Origin: Streptomyces sedi
GTDB taxonomy: Bacteria; Actinomycetota; Actinomycetes; Streptomycetales; Streptomycetaceae
Length of the DNA: 64,000 nt
NCBI RefSeq assembly: GCF_006335015.1
Contig: NZ_VDGT01000003.1
Coordinates: 1 to 64,000, forward strand
Reading direction: 5' to 3'
The stretch's first letter is position 1, and every line of letters begins with the position of its first letter. Made by a program: the position numbers and the translations under genes. This document shows positions 33,171-41,455 of the stretch, piece after piece. The notes beneath the pieces were generated by a model that searched no databases, was not told where the DNA came from, and worked only from the letters and a program-made list of their open reading frames with translations.

Positions 33171-33237
33171 GGGGGGTTCGCACGCACACCGGGGGTTCGA
33201 GTGGGGAACGTGGGGGGTTCATCGGTGAACCCCCCAC
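33171..33237. promoter_or_regulatory. GGGGTTC repeats and perfect palindrome in a divergent promoter
   Basis: GGGGTTC occurs three times (ending 33179, 33198 and 33220). The third is the left arm of a perfect palindrome with 12-base arms, GTGGGGGGTTCA and its complement (33210-33221, 33226-33237). It lies between the ATP-binding gene and the XRE/TPR gene and is a good candidate operator for the latter. Confidence 0.65.
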
Positions 33238-33299
33238 GGTTGTCTGAACCGCGTGGCAGGATGAACACCAGCTGTTATCCCGCCAACGGCAGGGGGAGT

Positions 33300-34673
33300 A
33301 TGGCCAGGGAGCCCAACCACCGCTTGGCAGCCCTCATGAGAGAGGCAGGCGTCTCCAACAAGGGCCTCGCCAAGCGCGTCCAGGACGTCGCGCGACAACG
33401 CGGTACGCACCTCGGAACGACGCATGTCGCCGTCCAACGCTGGCTCAACGGCAGCGGAATCCAGCCACAGACGGCGGCGTTCCTCGCGAGCGCTCTGGGC
33501 GAGAAGCTGCGGCGCCGGCTCAGCCCCGCCGACCTCGGTTTCCCCGCCCTGTCCACGGCCCCCACACCGGCCACTCCGAGCGCCGGCTACGCCGACTCCC
33601 TGCCGGATGCCCTGGACGCCATGGAGGCGTTGAGCCATACCAGCCCGGACCCCGGGGAGGGCGGCTCGACGCTGCTCCCGGACGCCGAGGTGAACGCGGC
33701 GGCGCTCTCCTGGCTGGTGTCGCGGCCCGACGGCTTACGCCCGGCCGGGGAAGACGCCCGACGGGTCGGGATGCGCGACGTCGCGGCGGTGCGCACGGCC
33801 GCCGAGATGTTCATGCAGCTCGACTTCAAGTTCGGCGGCGGCCACGGACACCGCGCCCTGCGGCACTACTTCCGCGAGGACGTCCTTCCGCTGCTCCGCG
33901 CCCACTACAACGAGAAGGTGGGCAACGCCCTCTTCGGGGCCGCAGCCGAGATCGCCCAACTCCTCGCGTGGAGCGCCTACGACACGGGGAACCACGCGCT
34001 GGCCGACCGCTATCTGTTGGGCACGTTGCGGCTCACCCAGGTCGTGGACGACCGCATGATGGGCGCTCGCATCCTCACCAACATGAGCCACCAGGCCAAC
34101 TACCTCGGCCAGACCGACCGCGCCGTTCGCCTCGCTCGCGCGTCGGTTGAGGGAGGCAAGGGGAGGACGACGCCACGCGCCATGACCCTGTTCTCGGCGC
34201 ACGAGGCCCGCGCGCTCTCCACCGCCGGGGACGCCAGGGGCGCGGCCCGCGCGATGAACGAGGCCGAGCGCCACTTCGAGCGCGCCGAGACCGGCGAGGA
34301 CCCTGACTGGCTGGCCTACATGGACGAGGCCGAGATGATCGGCGAGTTCTGCCACTGCTTCCGGGACCTCGGCCAAGGCGCGGAAGCCGTGCGCTTCGCC
34401 GAACGCGCCGTCGCGCTCACCGACCCCAAGTACGCCCGCACGCTCGGCTTCTGTCGGCTTGTCCTCGCGCAGAGCCATCTCCTCAACGGCGAACTCGAAG
34501 CCGCCGCCACCACGGCGACCCTCGCCGTCGAGGCCGGTGACGCGCTCCAGTCATCCCGCTTCGTGCGCTACGTCAGGGACTTCCAGCGCGAGGTCTCGGC
34601 GCACGCGGCGAACCCGGTGGTCCGAGAGTTCAACGAGCGCGTGCACGTCGCCATGGTGGAGATGGACGAGTAA
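33300..34673 (+). CDS. XRE-type regulator with TPR-like C-terminal domain
   Basis: A 457-residue protein. Residues about 5-75 form a helix-turn-helix of the kind found in Streptomyces regulators (HRLAALMREAGVSNKGLAKR, then HVAVQRWLNGSG). From about 130 on it is all-helical with tetratricopeptide-like pairs such as NALFGAAAEIAQLLAWSAYD and TDRAVRLARASVEGG. Relatives respond to peptides or regulate development, but the ligand is unknown. AGGGGGAGT precedes the ATG at 33300. One TTA codon (33735) suggests bldA control. The divergent ATP-binding gene and the shared palindromes suggest that it regulates that operon. Confidence 0.82.
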   Translation: MAREPNHRLAALMREAGVSNKGLAKRVQDVARQRGTHLGTTHVAVQRWLNGSGIQPQTAAFLASALGEKLRRRLSPADLGFPALSTAPTPATPSAGYADSLPDALDAMEALSHTSPDPGEGGSTLLPDAEVNAAALSWLVSRPDGLRPAGEDARRVGMRDVAAVRTAAEMFMQLDFKFGGGHGHRALRHYFREDVLPLLRAHYNEKVGNALFGAAAEIAQLLAWSAYDTGNHALADRYLLGTLRLTQVVDDRMMGARILTNMSHQANYLGQTDRAVRLARASVEGGKGRTTPRAMTLFSAHEARALSTAGDARGAARAMNEAERHFERAETGEDPDWLAYMDEAEMIGEFCHCFRDLGQGAEAVRFAERAVALTDPKYARTLGFCRLVLAQSHLLNGELEAAATTATLAVEAGDALQSSRFVRYVRDFQREVSAHAANPVVREFNERVHVAMVEMDE

Positions 34674-34678
34674 CGGGC

Positions 34679-35596
34679 CTACCCCGGCTGCCAGTTCCGG
34701 GGCGCGTCGTCGTCCCGCAGCGAGGCGATCCGCCGTTCGTACTCGGCTGCCACGGCCGCACTCTCGCCGACGTTCTGCATGAGCCAGGTCGTCATGTGGA
34801 ACTCCTGGATGCCCCGCAGCACCGAGAACCCCTCCCAGTCGCCCAGGTCCCGCCCGTACGCGGCCACGAAGTCGGCGTACTGCTCGCGGGACTGCCAACC
34901 GAGGCTGTGGTGTTCGGTAGCGGTGACCATCAGGTCCCACTCGGGGTGGTCGAAGCTGAAGTTCTCGAAGTCGATCAGCAACACCGTGCCCGAGGTGTCC
35001 ACCATGAGGTTCTGCACATGGGCGTCCCCGTGCACCGGGCCCTTCCGCGAGGTGAACCGCAACCCGGCCAACCCCTCCCGCAACTCCCGCCCCCGGGCCC
35101 GCAGAAACTCCCGGTCGTCCTCAGGTATCCCGGTCACCCGCTCCACCCGCAGATCGGTACGCCCGAACGCCGGGTACGCAGCCAGTTCGAGAACATCTGG
35201 CGGCGTCAGCGCGTGCAGATCCCGCAGTACCCCGCCCAACTCCCTGTAGGTGGCCTTCCGATCCCCCTCCCGGATCAGATGCCAGAACGTCACCGGATGC
35301 CCGTCCACCACAACCGGCTGCTCCACGTCCTCCACCACCCGAGCCGCCGGGAACCCCTCCCGCGCCAACCACCGCGACACCCCCACCTCGGTCCGCACCG
35401 ACCCCAGGTAGTCAACCGACCGAGCCACCCGCACGATCACCGGATGCGCCGCCAACCGAAACAACGCGTTCTCCCCGAACCGCACCAGCTCGGCCCCGGC
35501 CCCGTCGAGCCCCACCGCCCTGCAAGCGGCTTGAGTTACCCGCTCCGCACCTGCGGACGAGAACCCGACGGACTGCCCAGTCTCGGCAGACCTCAT
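34679..35596 (-). CDS. Aminoglycoside phosphotransferase-fold kinase (APH family)
   Basis: A 305-residue kinase. The ATP-lobe start shows ELVRFGENALFRL, the catalytic loop is PVHGDAHVQNLMV with the Asp of HGD, and the metal-binding motif is LLIDFENFSFDHPEWD. APH-fold enzymes phosphorylate antibiotics, choline, homoserine or other small molecules; the substrate here is unknown and a resistance role is not implied by the fold alone. It starts at the ATG at 35596 and is convergent with the XRE/TPR gene, with only 5 bp between stops. It may protect or modify a metabolite as cargo of the element. Confidence 0.85.
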   Translation of the reverse strand: MRSAETGQSVGFSSAGAERVTQAACRAVGLDGAGAELVRFGENALFRLAAHPVIVRVARSVDYLGSVRTEVGVSRWLAREGFPAARVVEDVEQPVVVDGHPVTFWHLIREGDRKATYRELGGVLRDLHALTPPDVLELAAYPAFGRTDLRVERVTGIPEDDREFLRARGRELREGLAGLRFTSRKGPVHGDAHVQNLMVDTSGTVLLIDFENFSFDHPEWDLMVTATEHHSLGWQSREQYADFVAAYGRDLGDWEGFSVLRGIQEFHMTTWLMQNVGESAAVAAEYERRIASLRDDDAPRNWQPG

Positions 35597-36133
35597 GCCT
35601 AACCAACTCCCTCGAACGGCGGAGACCATCACGCGCCCCGAGCACTTTTCCGGTCGCGCACCAAGCACTAGAAACGACCGTACCCAGTGCGCTGAGGGCG
35701 GACCCTGTGCGCAGGCTTTGAGTCTGCGGTGCATCAAGAGGCCGGGGATATCGTTGACCGAGGGTTGGGGCACGGCTCAAGTCGCAGGTTGCCGCATTGA
35801 AGCACGGGTTGCACGCCGTGACGCGGAGCTCGCCAACCTCGCTGCCTTCAAGACGCTGGCGGTCTCCCGGCTGGCCGCCCAGCACCACGAGATCACGCGT
35901 CTGCGCGAGTAATCCCAAGCCGCAGGAAACGTCCATCGGCTGTCCAGCTCTCGCAAAGGAACTGCGCCGTACGGGGCGAGAGGTCGAAGCCGATCCACCC
36001 GATCGCGGCGAGGCTCGGTATTTATGCGCGGGCTTGGAGGGCCAATTTATTTTGAGAAGCGAAGCAGTCGATCTCGGAAATTTCGACCCGCCTCACTAAT
36101 ATTGCTGCGGATGGGCGTGGCCGCTAGCCCAAC
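35597..36133. other. Gene-poor stretch with a possible ORF remnant
   Basis: Only a short plus-strand frame near 35797-35912 resembles protein (ARVARRDAELANLAAFKTLA, a helical segment of the sort found at the end of recombinase-associated coiled-coil proteins). It lacks a start with a ribosome site and is probably a decayed fragment. From about 35.9 kb base composition becomes clearly poorer in GC, marking the start of the kinase/response-regulator segment. Confidence 0.45.
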
Positions 36134-37339
36134 TCAGAGAAACCATGGCGCCAGCGCTTGCCATGTAGTACCGGGGTGGTCGGCTGCTTTCATGTCTTCA
36201 CCGTCGTCGACCTTGGAGTACTGCAATAGAGAGTTAGAATCGAGATTACCCTTCGTGCGCTGCAGGCCGTCAAATTGGAAAATGCGCAATACTCCAGAAT
36301 GCTCTGCTTCTTGTGCAACAAACCAGGGGAATAGGTTAAGGGGTGCGGACTGCCCACTAAAAAGCATGACCTCGCCGGTGACTTGAGGGCGCTCAGTGCG
36401 CACTGTTCCGGGAATTGGTTTTCCGATCCCGGTGAAGGTGAGCACGCTGTGAGGGTATGTCGAGCCGTCATAAGTCATAGATGTGGGCACTGCCAGTGAA
36501 GAACGCCAAGACGAAGCCGCCCGGTGGGCAAAACTGCGGAGAAGGAGGTCAAGGCTGTCTCGGTGAGTGAGCGTCGCAGTAACCCTGCCATGAGCGATGC
36601 CATTGCGCAGTTCAATGAGGTCTTGCACCTGCTGTCGGTCAGCGCGTTCCGGCATGACCCAGGAGAGAATTTCGATGAAGGCGGAACAGCTGTCTGGGGT
36701 TTTTGCGAGGTCGTTGCAAAGGGTGAACCACGTGCCCATGCTGGGCTGCACGAGGCGCACTGGATTAACCCCGCGGAGTGAAGCTGGCGTGGGGTTACTC
36801 AGGCCCAGTGCGGCTGCGAAGCGGAGTACGGCCTCTAGCGTGTGCAGGCCTTCCAATACTTGTTTTTCCGGGTCGATGGTTCGCGCGTATCGGGCAAAGC
36901 GAGTAGCGAGGGGGCTGGGCAGGTGGGTGCTAGCGAGTTTAAGCGCTTGTTCTAGGCGGTCACGCAGGATACGAGCGCAGCGACCCAAAAGTTCCTCACC
37001 GGCGGCGTCCTTATCGATCCAGTCTGTCGATCCTAGCCGCAAGGCTTCAATGACCTGCTGTTTCGATCCTTCTCCGGAAAGCACCAGGGTCGGGATATTC
37101 CATCCGCCAAGGCTAAGTTGCCGCAGGAGCCATAGGCCGCCCCATTCTTCGGGCGGCATCTTCATATCTACGATGATAAGGTCGAAGGGGCGAGAGGCGG
37201 TCTCCGTCAGGGCGGCCTGGCCGTCTGGGGCGAAGCGAAGTTGTGCACCCGCTTTGCGTAACGGGCCGCACAGGGTTCGGGCCACGTCGGTCTGGTCGTC
37301 CGCCACAAGGATGCGCACCCCAGTCATCTCGTCGGTCAC
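36134..37339 (-). CDS. Response regulator with HEPN-like (Rx4H) output domain
   Basis: A 401-residue protein. Residues about 7-125 are a complete receiver: acidic pair in VADDQTD (14-15), phosphoacceptor Asp58 in IIVDMKMP, Ser88 in VLSGEG and Lys110 in WIDKDA. There is no DNA-binding domain. Residues about 150-275 are helical and contain ELRNGIAHG, where R245 and H250 give the Rx4H signature of HEPN RNases. About 285-400 is beta-rich (EVMLFSGQSAPLNLFPWF). I infer RNA cleavage as output, switched by phosphorylation; a non-catalytic HEPN is possible. The GTG at 37339 overlaps the kinase stop by 4 bp. Confidence 0.8.
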   Translation of the reverse strand: MTDEMTGVRILVADDQTDVARTLCGPLRKAGAQLRFAPDGQAALTETASRPFDLIIVDMKMPPEEWGGLWLLRQLSLGGWNIPTLVLSGEGSKQQVIEALRLGSTDWIDKDAAGEELLGRCARILRDRLEQALKLASTHLPSPLATRFARYARTIDPEKQVLEGLHTLEAVLRFAAALGLSNPTPASLRGVNPVRLVQPSMGTWFTLCNDLAKTPDSCSAFIEILSWVMPERADRQQVQDLIELRNGIAHGRVTATLTHRDSLDLLLRSFAHRAASSWRSSLAVPTSMTYDGSTYPHSVLTFTGIGKPIPGTVRTERPQVTGEVMLFSGQSAPLNLFPWFVAQEAEHSGVLRIFQFDGLQRTKGNLDSNSLLQYSKVDDGEDMKAADHPGTTWQALAPWFL

Positions 37340-40300
37340 AGGTGCTCCCGTATTGCTGTGGGGACGATCGGTAGGGTGACAAGCCAGGCGGTACCCGTCC
37401 CCGAGGGAGCCGGAACGTTCGCAAGTTCTCCACCGACGCGATTCAAGAGTGAGCGAACGCCCAGAAGGCCGAGGCCGTTGCCGCCAGGTTTGGTACTGCG
37501 CACGCGGTCTCCGGCTTCTAGGGCGGCAGAGACTTCGGGTGGTAGGCCCGGACCATCGTCGGTGATCTCGACGACAGCTTCATCGTCGTCTGCGGTCCAC
37601 TCCAGAGTGATCGACCCACCGTTACTGAGCGCTTCGATCGCGTTGCCCACGAGGTTGTCCAGGATGGCGGTCAGTCCGCCTTGGTCCAAGGCGACGCGAA
37701 CACTGTGCGTTGCATCGGGTATGGATAGGGAAATCCGGCCAGGGAGACGGGTGAGTACGCCGGCGGAATATTGGCGCAAGAAGGATCCGATATCCACGCT
37801 CTCAGTACCGGCGGGCCCTAGCAGTGAAGTGGTGGAGCGGAGCCGAGCGGTTAGAGCATGGGCCTGGTCCAGATGACGGCTCGCAGTGAGCTGTTGCTGG
37901 AGATGTGCGGTGCGCGTGTCGGCAGTAGTGCAACTGGCCAGTCTGGCAGCTACGAGCTGGTTCTTTAGGTCGTGCAGCAGGTCGGCCACCGCAGCCTGGT
38001 AGGGCAGGGCCGCTGGCTGCAATGCTGCTCTGGCCGCAGACGTAATGGGGCCTGCGGAGGCGGAGTCCGCTGTGGTGAAAATAGTGGCATCGATGCCGCA
38101 CTCGTTGGGCTCCAGGTTGGCCGTCCTGCACACGCCGGACCACAGTGTGCACATCCGTCTTACTGCAGTCAGGTCGAGCGGAGCGCCCGACAAAAAGCGA
38201 AGACGCAGCGGGTGAGAGCGCAAGACCTCGACTGACGCTTGAGTGTCGGGGGCAAGGACGGCTGAGACACCAGCGTCCAAGACAGCCCGTTCCCTTCCGG
38301 ACAAGCGCACGCTGGGAAGAAAGCGCGGGAGGAGAAGTCCATTTCGGTGCAGGAGTTGCCAGTCGTCGGCGAGCTCACGGAAGTCGACGCCGAGGTCATC
38401 ACTTCCCAGGCATCGGCAGAGTTCTGCCAGTTGCATGAGGCGCTGGAGCTGGTCGGTAGTTAGTGATTCCGGAGTGTGCAGCTGCTCCAAGATGTTCAGG
38501 AGAGCCGCCATTTCCGGCTCAACAGCATCCTGCGGGCTGCTAGCGAGTTCACTGGCTGCCCTGAAGGCATGCTCGACATTACTGACACTAGGATTGCATC
38601 CGGCGATTCCGGCAATGACCTCATCGGCTTCTTGAGCCCATGACAAGAGGTCCGCAGGGGAAGTCGCCCAGTGCATGCCGAATAATCTAGCGTCAACCCA
38701 GCGCCGAACTGGTGCTCGATTTGCTGCTAAGAACGCGACCTGATGAGCCAAAAGAAAGCGACCTACTGCGCGAAAGTTTTCGTTTTCGCTTCTGAGAGCT
38801 TTTGCAGGCTGGCGTTTGGCTAGCTGGTCAAGAATCTTCAGTACAGCCTGGGACGCTTGGTGTTTTGCCCTTGGCTTGCCAATTATCCACGTTCCTTCGA
38901 TACGCGTTTCGGCGCCCAGTTCTGCGCTACTCAGGATGGCGGTGGCGCGCTGCTGCATCGCATGCCCCGGGCCGGAAGAACGATAGCTGAAATCGAATGT
39001 CAGCTTCATGGCGGATGTCGCCCGCTGGAGAAGGGTGGTTGGATCCATCTCCCGTGGAATTTCCGAGGCAACCATTCGCCACACGGGTTCCCATTCTTGC
39101 GGCCACCGGGAGCGCAGCGATTCCGGAAAACCTGTGGCCGCGAATACCGCGCCGATCACAGCTTGGAACGCGTTGGAACCCGTCTCGGTCGAAATTCCTA
39201 TCGAAGCCTGACCTGCGCCCAACAACAGGCCGGATGCCAGGCCAGCGTGTCGGAAGGCATTTGCGTGAACCTCGTTTAGCGTGGTCAGGTTGGTAGCCGC
39301 GTCGGGAGGATTAAATAGCGCGTGGCGCGTTCCGGCTAGGGCATGTTCGTAATTCAATACTTGAGATCCTATAAACCCCAGGACCTGATTGTCCTGTTGG
39401 TGGCAGGCGCTCAGAACACCCCGGTGCTCGTATGCCCACGATGAATGGATCAGTGCCTGAGACAGCAACGGACAGGCAGTTGCTGGCAAAGAGAACAGCT
39501 TCTGTAGGCGACGTACCATCCGTGTATGCGCCTGATTGGTTGGGATCTCTGCGGCAGCGGCCCGGGCAACAGTGACCTTGCGCGTACTGAAGGCCTCTGG
39601 CACATGCCGCTGAAGGAAGTCCAGCGCAGCCTCCTGCGATGCGCGCTTCTTGTTTGGTCCAACACCAACACCGCAGCGCCCGCGATCGTCGGTTGCTACA
39701 GCGCGGAACGTTGCTCCGTGATCGGGACCTTCGCGCTGGTATTCATAAGATACCGAGCCATTCTTGAGTCGTTCTTGGAGCTCCGTCTTAGGATCTCCGA
39801 TACCCATGCTTTCATCCTCGACAGCGATCACTCGGCTAACCAGCGCTGCCGCAACTGCTGCCTCCCCAGCGAGACAAAGTACCCCGATGACCTGGTAGCA
39901 CAGGTCAGCCACCAACCGCTCAGGGAGTGGGCCGCCCTCAAGGCTTCGCCCGACCGAACACGATTGACTAATCCACTCCTGCTGCGTCGCCCAGGACTGA
40001 ACGCCTGACGGAACCCGGCTGACTTCCTTGCTCAGTGATCCCGCTGTCTGCGCCCCGCCGCGCCGGAAGATTTCAACCGCCGCCTGCTTCCTGACGTATT
40101 CCATGCCCAGTCTTTGGAGCGTGCTCAAGAGGCCGCGGGTAAGGCCGGGGAAAAGATCTTGATGCTCGTGCAGAAATGATCTATGGATTAGAGCCGCGCG
40201 CAGTCCGCCAAATAGTTCGGGCCCGGGATCCGACAATCCCAGAGAAAGTAAGGCATCTATCGCAATGTCTATCTTGCCTGGCCGACCCGCACCCAACCCC

Positions 40301-40356
40301 GCCAGTACGCCCAACCGGGGTTGGCCTGTTGGCGAGACAAAGTCGTCTGTACGCAT
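37336..40356 (-). CDS. Histidine kinase with tandem inactive RNase III-like and dsRNA-binding domains
   Basis: A protein of about 1006 residues. In order: RNase III-like fold (28-176), dsRNA-binding domain (188-252; GPDHGATFRAVA, GVGPNKKRASQEAAL), second RNase III-like fold (279-429), second dsRBD-like region (438-514), a helical linker, and a histidine kinase core with H795 in LLHDLKNQLV, N-box DNLVGNAIEAL, and ATP motifs DDGPGLP and GGNGLGL. The acidic RNase III residues are replaced (Ser78, Gln81, Met85, Tyr154; Gln324, Gly327, Ser331, Asn395, Gln398). It is soluble, with no membrane span. It probably senses structured RNA and phosphorylates the coupled regulator. TTA codons occur at 38683 and 38728. 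A GTG at 40383 is an alternative start. Confidence 0.85.
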   Translation of the reverse strand: MRTDDFVSPTGQPRLGVLAGLGAGRPGKIDIAIDALLSLGLSDPGPELFGGLRAALIHRSFLHEHQDLFPGLTRGLLSTLQRLGMEYVRKQAAVEIFRRGGAQTAGSLSKEVSRVPSGVQSWATQQEWISQSCSVGRSLEGGPLPERLVADLCYQVIGVLCLAGEAAVAAALVSRVIAVEDESMGIGDPKTELQERLKNGSVSYEYQREGPDHGATFRAVATDDRGRCGVGVGPNKKRASQEAALDFLQRHVPEAFSTRKVTVARAAAAEIPTNQAHTRMVRRLQKLFSLPATACPLLSQALIHSSWAYEHRGVLSACHQQDNQVLGFIGSQVLNYEHALAGTRHALFNPPDAATNLTTLNEVHANAFRHAGLASGLLLGAGQASIGISTETGSNAFQAVIGAVFAATGFPESLRSRWPQEWEPVWRMVASEIPREMDPTTLLQRATSAMKLTFDFSYRSSGPGHAMQQRATAILSSAELGAETRIEGTWIIGKPRAKHQASQAVLKILDQLAKRQPAKALRSENENFRAVGRFLLAHQVAFLAANRAPVRRWVDARLFGMHWATSPADLLSWAQEADEVIAGIAGCNPSVSNVEHAFRAASELASSPQDAVEPEMAALLNILEQLHTPESLTTDQLQRLMQLAELCRCLGSDDLGVDFRELADDWQLLHRNGLLLPRFLPSVRLSGRERAVLDAGVSAVLAPDTQASVEVLRSHPLRLRFLSGAPLDLTAVRRMCTLWSGVCRTANLEPNECGIDATIFTTADSASAGPITSAARAALQPAALPYQAAVADLLHDLKNQLVAARLASCTTADTRTAHLQQQLTASRHLDQAHALTARLRSTTSLLGPAGTESVDIGSFLRQYSAGVLTRLPGRISLSIPDATHSVRVALDQGGLTAILDNLVGNAIEALSNGGSITLEWTADDDEAVVEITDDGPGLPPEVSAALEAGDRVRSTKPGGNGLGLLGVRSLLNRVGGELANVPAPSGTGTAWLVTLPIVPTAIREHL

Positions 40357-40744
40357 CACCACGCGATGAAGCCCCCTCCGCACGCGTCGTCTGTGCCGCC
40401 CACGAGAGTCTAGCCGCGTCGGCTGGCCTCCGACCAGAGATCGCCGAGCTCCAGCGCGGCCGTCAAGCTGGGATTCCTACGTACGGCCTGTGTGGTCTGC
40501 GTCACGCCGACGCCCCCGAAAGTGACTGACGAACGCCGACACCCTCGGAGGGGTGCGGCGCGGCAACCCGCGCGCGTAAGTGGGCTTTGACGTTGGAGCC
40601 AGGTAGAGAGCACAAGAATGTTTCTTCTTGGATACGCGCCTGATGGTTGCGCGCCTGTCAGCCTCGCCGGCGATCCGCTCTTGCGAAAAGTGCTCGCCCC
40701 CGAGGCCAGTACACCCCGGGGGCAGTTGTTCTCGTCCGGCCAAC
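40357..40744. other. Right-end intergenic region of the element
   Basis: No convincing gene was found in these 390 bp. The region must hold the kinase promoter, which was not identified, and it abuts the element-supplied 3' end of msrA. A GC-rich hairpin-like stretch lies near 40695-40725. Confidence 0.5.
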
Positions 40745-41410
40745 TCACCGCTCCGCCGACGCCACCCCCACCGGGCAGCTCAGGCCGGTGCCGCCCAGGC
40801 CGCAGTACCCCGTCTTATTGCGGTCGAGGTACTGCTGGTGGTACCCCTCGGCCGCGTAGAACGGGCGGGGCTCGGCCGGGGCCAGTTCGGTGGTGATGGG
40901 GCCGTAGCCGGAGTCGGCCAGGACGCGCTGGTAGGCCTCGCGGGAACGTTCCGCCGTGTGCTGCTGCTCGGGGGAGTGGGTGTAGATCGCCGAGCGGTAC
41001 TGGGTGCCGACGTCGTTGCCCTGGCGCATCCCCTGCGTCGGGTCGTGGGACTCCCAGAAGACCCGCAGCAGCTCCTCGTAGGAGACCTTGGCCGGGTCGA
41101 AGACGACCCGCACCGCCTCGGTGTGCCCGGTCATGCCGCTGCACACCTCCTCGTAGGTGGGGTGCGCGGTGACGCCGCCCTGGTAGCCGACGAGGGTCGT
41201 CCAGACGCCGGGCGTCTGCCAGAAGCGCCGCTCAGCGCCCCAGAAGCAGCCGAGGCCGAAGTCGGCGACCTCAAGACCCTCCGGGTAGGGGCCGAGCAGC
41301 GGGTTGCCCAGGACGGTGTGGGTCGACGGCACGGCGAACGGGCGCTCCTCGCGGCCGGGGAGGGCCTCCTCGGCGGTGGGAAGCCGGTTCTTGAAGGTGG
41401 TGTACAGCAT
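40745..41410 (-). CDS. msrA: Peptide-methionine sulfoxide reductase MsrA, rebuilt by element integration
   Basis: A complete 221-residue MsrA with GCFWGAE near residue 58, [12 protein letters not shown] and [14 protein letters not shown] near the end. Coding sequence upstream of the 14-bp core at 40830-40843 is chromosomal. The last 28 or so codons (40745-40829) come from the element and replace the original 3' end, which is stranded at 24377-24469. Both ends encode nearly the same residues with different codons, so the enzyme should remain active. The ATG at 41410 follows GGAGATACGAGGAAC. Confidence 0.95.
   Translation of the reverse strand: MLYTTFKNRLPTAEEALPGREERPFAVPSTHTVLGNPLLGPYPEGLEVADFGLGCFWGAERRFWQTPGVWTTLVGYQGGVTAHPTYEEVCSGMTGHTEAVRVVFDPAKVSYEELLRVFWESHDPTQGMRQGNDVGTQYRSAIYTHSPEQQHTAERSREAYQRVLADSGYGPITTELAPAEPRPFYAAEGYHQQYLDRNKTGYCGLGGTGLSCPVGVASAER
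40830..40843. other. Right attachment-site core (attR)
   Basis: TACTGCTGGTGGTA, identical to 24456-24469. Here it joins element DNA (left) to the 5' part of chromosomal msrA (right). Confidence 0.85.
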
Positions 41411-41455
41411 GTTCCTCGTATCTCCTCGCTCCTCGGGCGGGTCCCGCCCGGCTGG

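Larger units (their letters stand above)
24456..40843. mobile_element. Actinomycete integrative and conjugative element inserted in msrA
   Basis: About 16.4 kb bounded by a 14-bp direct repeat within msrA. It carries a large serine integrase, RepSA-like rolling-circle initiator, FtsK/SpoIIIE-type Tra, small spread-type genes and a KorSA-like GntR regulator, which together define an AICE. Cargo includes an anti-sigma-like ATPase operon, an XRE/TPR regulator, an APH-like kinase and the RNase III-like histidine kinase with its response regulator. The right end rebuilds a complete msrA with an element-borne 3' end. No separate excisionase gene was seen, though serine integrases use unrelated directionality factors that are hard to spot. 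Confidence 0.9.

Noticed and set aside
34679..35596. Antibiotic resistance gene call for the APH-fold kinase
   Set aside because: The fold covers many small-molecule kinases and no residue pattern pointing to a specific aminoglycoside enzyme was seen.
35797..35912. Intact coiled-coil gene
   Set aside because: Only a fragment with protein-like sequence, without a supported start; listed as a possible remnant.
37336..40356. Kinase N-terminal half as an active RNase III
   Set aside because: The catalytic acidic positions are replaced in both RNase III-like domains.
40410..40748. 112-codon minus-strand frame at the element right end
   Set aside because: Low complexity, poor codon bias and no ribosome site; it overlaps the element-supplied msrA end.
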